From an uncultured Bacteroidales bacterium (GTDB lineage: Bacteria; Bacteroidota; Bacteroidia; Bacteroidales; Paludibacteraceae), in NCBI GenBank assembly GCA_902800525.1, contig CADCEV010000015.1:1-39832 (forward strand): a stretch of DNA of 39,832 nucleotides. The letters are read 5' to 3'. A program made the position numbers and the translations under genes. The notes under the pieces were generated by a model. That model worked only from the letters and a program-made list of their open reading frames with translations, was not told the origin of the DNA and did not search any database. Positions 38,629 to 39,832 of the stretch are shown here, piece after piece (positions within the stretch are counted from its first letter, which is position 1; the number at the start of each line of letters is the position of its first letter).

Positions 38629-39163
38629 CGTCAAAGCTGAGGTCTTGGAAACCTTCCATGTCGATGTCGCCCAGGTCGTATTCATCCTTGAACTCATCGT
38701 CGAACATGAAATCATCGTTTCCGCCTTTTGCTCCGAGCCCTGCCATGGGATCGTCGGATTTGAGTTGTTTGGGCGCTTTGCCTCGACTCTCCACACACTC
38801 CACACCATTCATTGAGCCGGGTTTGATCTCTTTGAGCGAGCCGAAGAAATAACGCTCGAACATCGGGTCGAACACATAGATCAAACGCTGGCCCTGCTCC
38901 TCAATGAGGTCGCTCAGACGGGTCTCATTCATCACCATGTTGTCGTACTCAAAGTTCGAATCCATCTCCACAAGGGTCACTTCCTGCCCTTTCTCCCATT
39001 CGTCGTTGCACAGGAAGAAAGAGGTCATCTGGTCATCCGGATAGTTAACGGATTTCAGAATAGCGTTATGCAAATCTAAAAACGTGGCGTCTGCATCCGC
39101 CTCAAACACACGGCGGAAATTCGGATCGCCCTCTTCACACGAAAATGTAAATCTGTATATCAT
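38612..39163 (-). CDS. pRiA4b ORF-3-like (IS1096 passenger-type) domain protein
   Basis: The 183-residue acidic protein starts MIYRFTFSCEEG, then RVFEADADATFLDLHNAILKSVNYPDDQMTSFFLCNDEWEKGQEVTL, and ends in a very Asp/Glu/Phe-rich tail. The first 60 residues have the strand-helix-strand pattern and the FxDLHxAI...FF.CNDxW motif of the plasmid pRiA4b ORF-3 family, once annotated as a passenger of IS1096. No transposase is nearby, so it is simply a chromosomal member of unknown function. ATG 39163 is used, since the longer frame crosses the promoter. Confidence 0.78.
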   Translation of the reverse strand: MIYRFTFSCEEGDPNFRRVFEADADATFLDLHNAILKSVNYPDDQMTSFFLCNDEWEKGQEVTLVEMDSNFEYDNMVMNETRLSDLIEEQGQRLIYVFDPMFERYFFGSLKEIKPGSMNGVECVESRGKAPKQLKSDDPMAGLGAKGGNDDFMFDDEFKDEYDLGDIDMEGFQDLSFDDGTMF

Positions 39164-39201
39164 AATTCGTTCAATTTTTTGCCTATTTACCAATTTGGGC
39201 A

Positions 39202-39232
39202 CAAAGGTACTACAATTTTTGCATATATGCAA
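39202..39232 (-). promoter_or_regulatory. Promoter of the ORF-3-like/miaA operon
   Basis: The minus strand reads TACCTTTG (complement of 39202-39209) and TTGC (complement of 39229-39232) with a 19-bp spacer that includes the GCATATATGC-type palindrome seen at other promoters. The leader is about 35 nt. Confidence 0.78.
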
Positions 39233-39274
39233 GCGTTCGGGCATTTTTTTTGAAAAAAAAGCGATTTGGGGAAC

Positions 39275-39303
39275 AAAAAAAGCGCACCGAAATGCGCTTT
39301 TTC
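39275..39303 (-). terminator. Terminator after the small lipoprotein gene
   Basis: The AAAAAGCGC / GCGCTTTTT stem (39277-39285 with 39294-39302) has an 8-nt loop. On the minus strand it is followed by T and lies four bases after the stop codon at 39307, upstream of the next promoter. Confidence 0.88.
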
Positions 39304-39306
39304 GTG

Positions 39307-39486
39307 TTACAGCCCTTTCCGGCTGGCGTCATACGTCTCCACGGTTTTGGTCTGAATGACCACGCTAGTGTCCCCTCGTTGCCATGCCTCCGACCGTGTC
39401 GTCACCGTGCGGGTGACATTGCAACTCTGCAACCCAAGGGCGATGGCTACACAGGTCACAACCGCCGTGGTGATGGTCACTACCAT
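39307..39486 (-). CDS. Very small lipoprotein
   Basis: The 59-residue protein begins MVVTITTAVVTCVAIALGLQSC, a hydrophobic signal ending in a lipobox (LQSC, Cys22), then NVTRTVTTRSEAWQRGDTSV and VIQTKTVETYDASRKGL. The polar part, rich in Thr with a QRGDTSVVIQTKTVE core, resembles short lipoproteins I associate with Bacteroidetes phage-like elements, but this is recollection and not proof. It follows the partial gene at 39505 after an 18-nt spacer of repeat-like sequence and has its own terminator. Confidence 0.68.
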   Translation of the reverse strand: MVVTITTAVVTCVAIALGLQSCNVTRTVTTRSEAWQRGDTSVVIQTKTVETYDASRKGL

Positions 39487-39504
39487 CTTGTAAATCGTGA
39501 ATTG

Positions 39505-39832
39505 TTACAACTCCTCCGGCCAATCAACTTGTTTGGTGGTCTCGTTGTAGTACAGATAGCCTTTGCCGAACAGCCAGCCAAGATAGGTGGTGTACTTGAA
39601 CGATGCACCTTGTGCTTTCTTCTCCGCCTTGTACGCCACTTGGTCTTGCGACATGTGCGCCAAGTCCTTGGAACGTGCGAGTGCTGCGAGGCGGATGGTC
39701 TTGAATTTCAACCGCTGTGCAATCTCGTCTGCACTCACCGGCGTAGTGCGTTCGCCGCGTACGGAGGTGTACTTACGTTCGCTCGCCTTGCGATAGTTGT
39801 AGGTCGTGCGGAATTTCTTACTGATCTTGCCC
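39505..39832 (-). CDS. Unrecognised protein, C-terminal part (runs off the right edge)
   Basis: An open frame enters from the right edge with no stop and ends at TAA 39505, giving at least 109 residues. It is basic at first (KISKKFRTTYNYRKASERKYTSVRGERTTP), then helical (SADEIAQRLKFKTIRLAALARSKDLAHMSQDQVAYKAEKKAQ) and ends GWLFGKGYLYYNETTKQVDWPEEL. I do not recognise the family. The basic, Lys/Arg-rich start could bind nucleic acid. A GTG inside would give a 77-residue version, but the frame is open to the edge, so it is treated as partial. It pairs with the small lipoprotein downstream and may be part of a mobile element lying beyond the window. Confidence 0.6.
   Translation of the reverse strand, partial: GKISKKFRTTYNYRKASERKYTSVRGERTTPVSADEIAQRLKFKTIRLAALARSKDLAHMSQDQVAYKAEKKAQGASFKYTTYLGWLFGKGYLYYNETTKQVDWPEEL

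Noticed and set aside
38629-38808. N-terminal extension of MiaA
   Set aside because: These 60 residues overlap the ORF-3-like gene in another frame. The MiaA P-loop is expected within about 30 residues of the start.
38612-39163. Insertion sequence because of the IS1096-type annotation
   Set aside because: The domain name is historical. There is no transposase, terminal inverted repeat or target duplication around the gene.
1-39832. tRNA genes
   Set aside because: I found no cloverleaf with a TTCGAATC-type T arm in the gene-free stretches that I could support.

Overview
The window is a piece of a Bacteroidales chromosome. The evidence is the 5' end of a 16S rRNA gene of Bacteroidetes type at the left edge, repeated promoters of the Bacteroidetes form (a TAnnTTTG -7 box with a TTG-type -33 box 19-20 bp upstream), porX, DUF4270 and PKD lipoproteins, a fused SecDF, and translation starts that mostly lack Shine-Dalgarno sequences. 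The species cannot be named from this stretch.

Layout. 1-412: start of an rRNA operon reading left, with its promoter. 698-3808 (+): CNNM/CBS membrane protein, smpB, gpmI, terminator. 3944-4144 (-): small Cys-Cys repeat lipoprotein, divergent from 4276-8522 (+): PASTA protein, rluD, porX, endonuclease/exonuclease/phosphatase protein. 8622-9383 (-): rhomboid protease. 9614-13581 (+): HU, adenylate kinase, ObgE, ClC channel. 13754-17459 (+): an accessory-looking, AT-richer block with an RHH/PIN toxin-antitoxin pair, an elaborate palindromic leader, and a gtrA/gtrB/membrane-protein cassette for polyprenyl-linked sugar transfer. 17537-17959: non-coding, packed with 11-bp-period repeats. 17960-20040 (-): a probable exonuclease VII small subunit (52 aa), a polyprenyl glycosylphosphotransferase and a Sua5/YrdC protein. 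20252-27022 (+): pckA, secDF, clpP, clpX. 27058-29338 (-): DUF4270 lipoprotein and a single-domain GT5 starch-synthase-like protein, divergent from panC and pdxB (29454-31379, +). 31330-39163 (-): HExxH lipoprotein, C69 dipeptidase, GT3-like glycogen synthase, PKD lipoprotein, miaA and a pRiA4b ORF-3-like protein. 39307-39832 (-): a tiny lipoprotein and an unrecognised partial gene, possibly from a mobile element.

Most of the window is housekeeping: ribosome rescue, glycolysis and gluconeogenesis, pantothenate and pyridoxal phosphate synthesis, tRNA and rRNA modification, proteolysis and secretion. The unusual signal is in the short-period DNA. A heptanucleotide repeat family (TAATTGA / ACAATTC / ACAATGC) fills several same-strand gene junctions, starting at the upstream stop codon and ending at or near the next start. 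The same family lies in frame inside at least three conserved enzymes (RluD, PdxB, MiaA), probably inside the HExxH lipoprotein, and in the rRNA leader. A second class has an 11-bp period and occurs at three intergenic sites, the densest being 17627-17903. The leader before gtrA (14521-14684) holds nested perfect arms and a mutually exclusive hairpin followed by six T, which looks like an attenuator. Two divergent promoter pairs are interlocked, each -33 box lying in the other's spacer.
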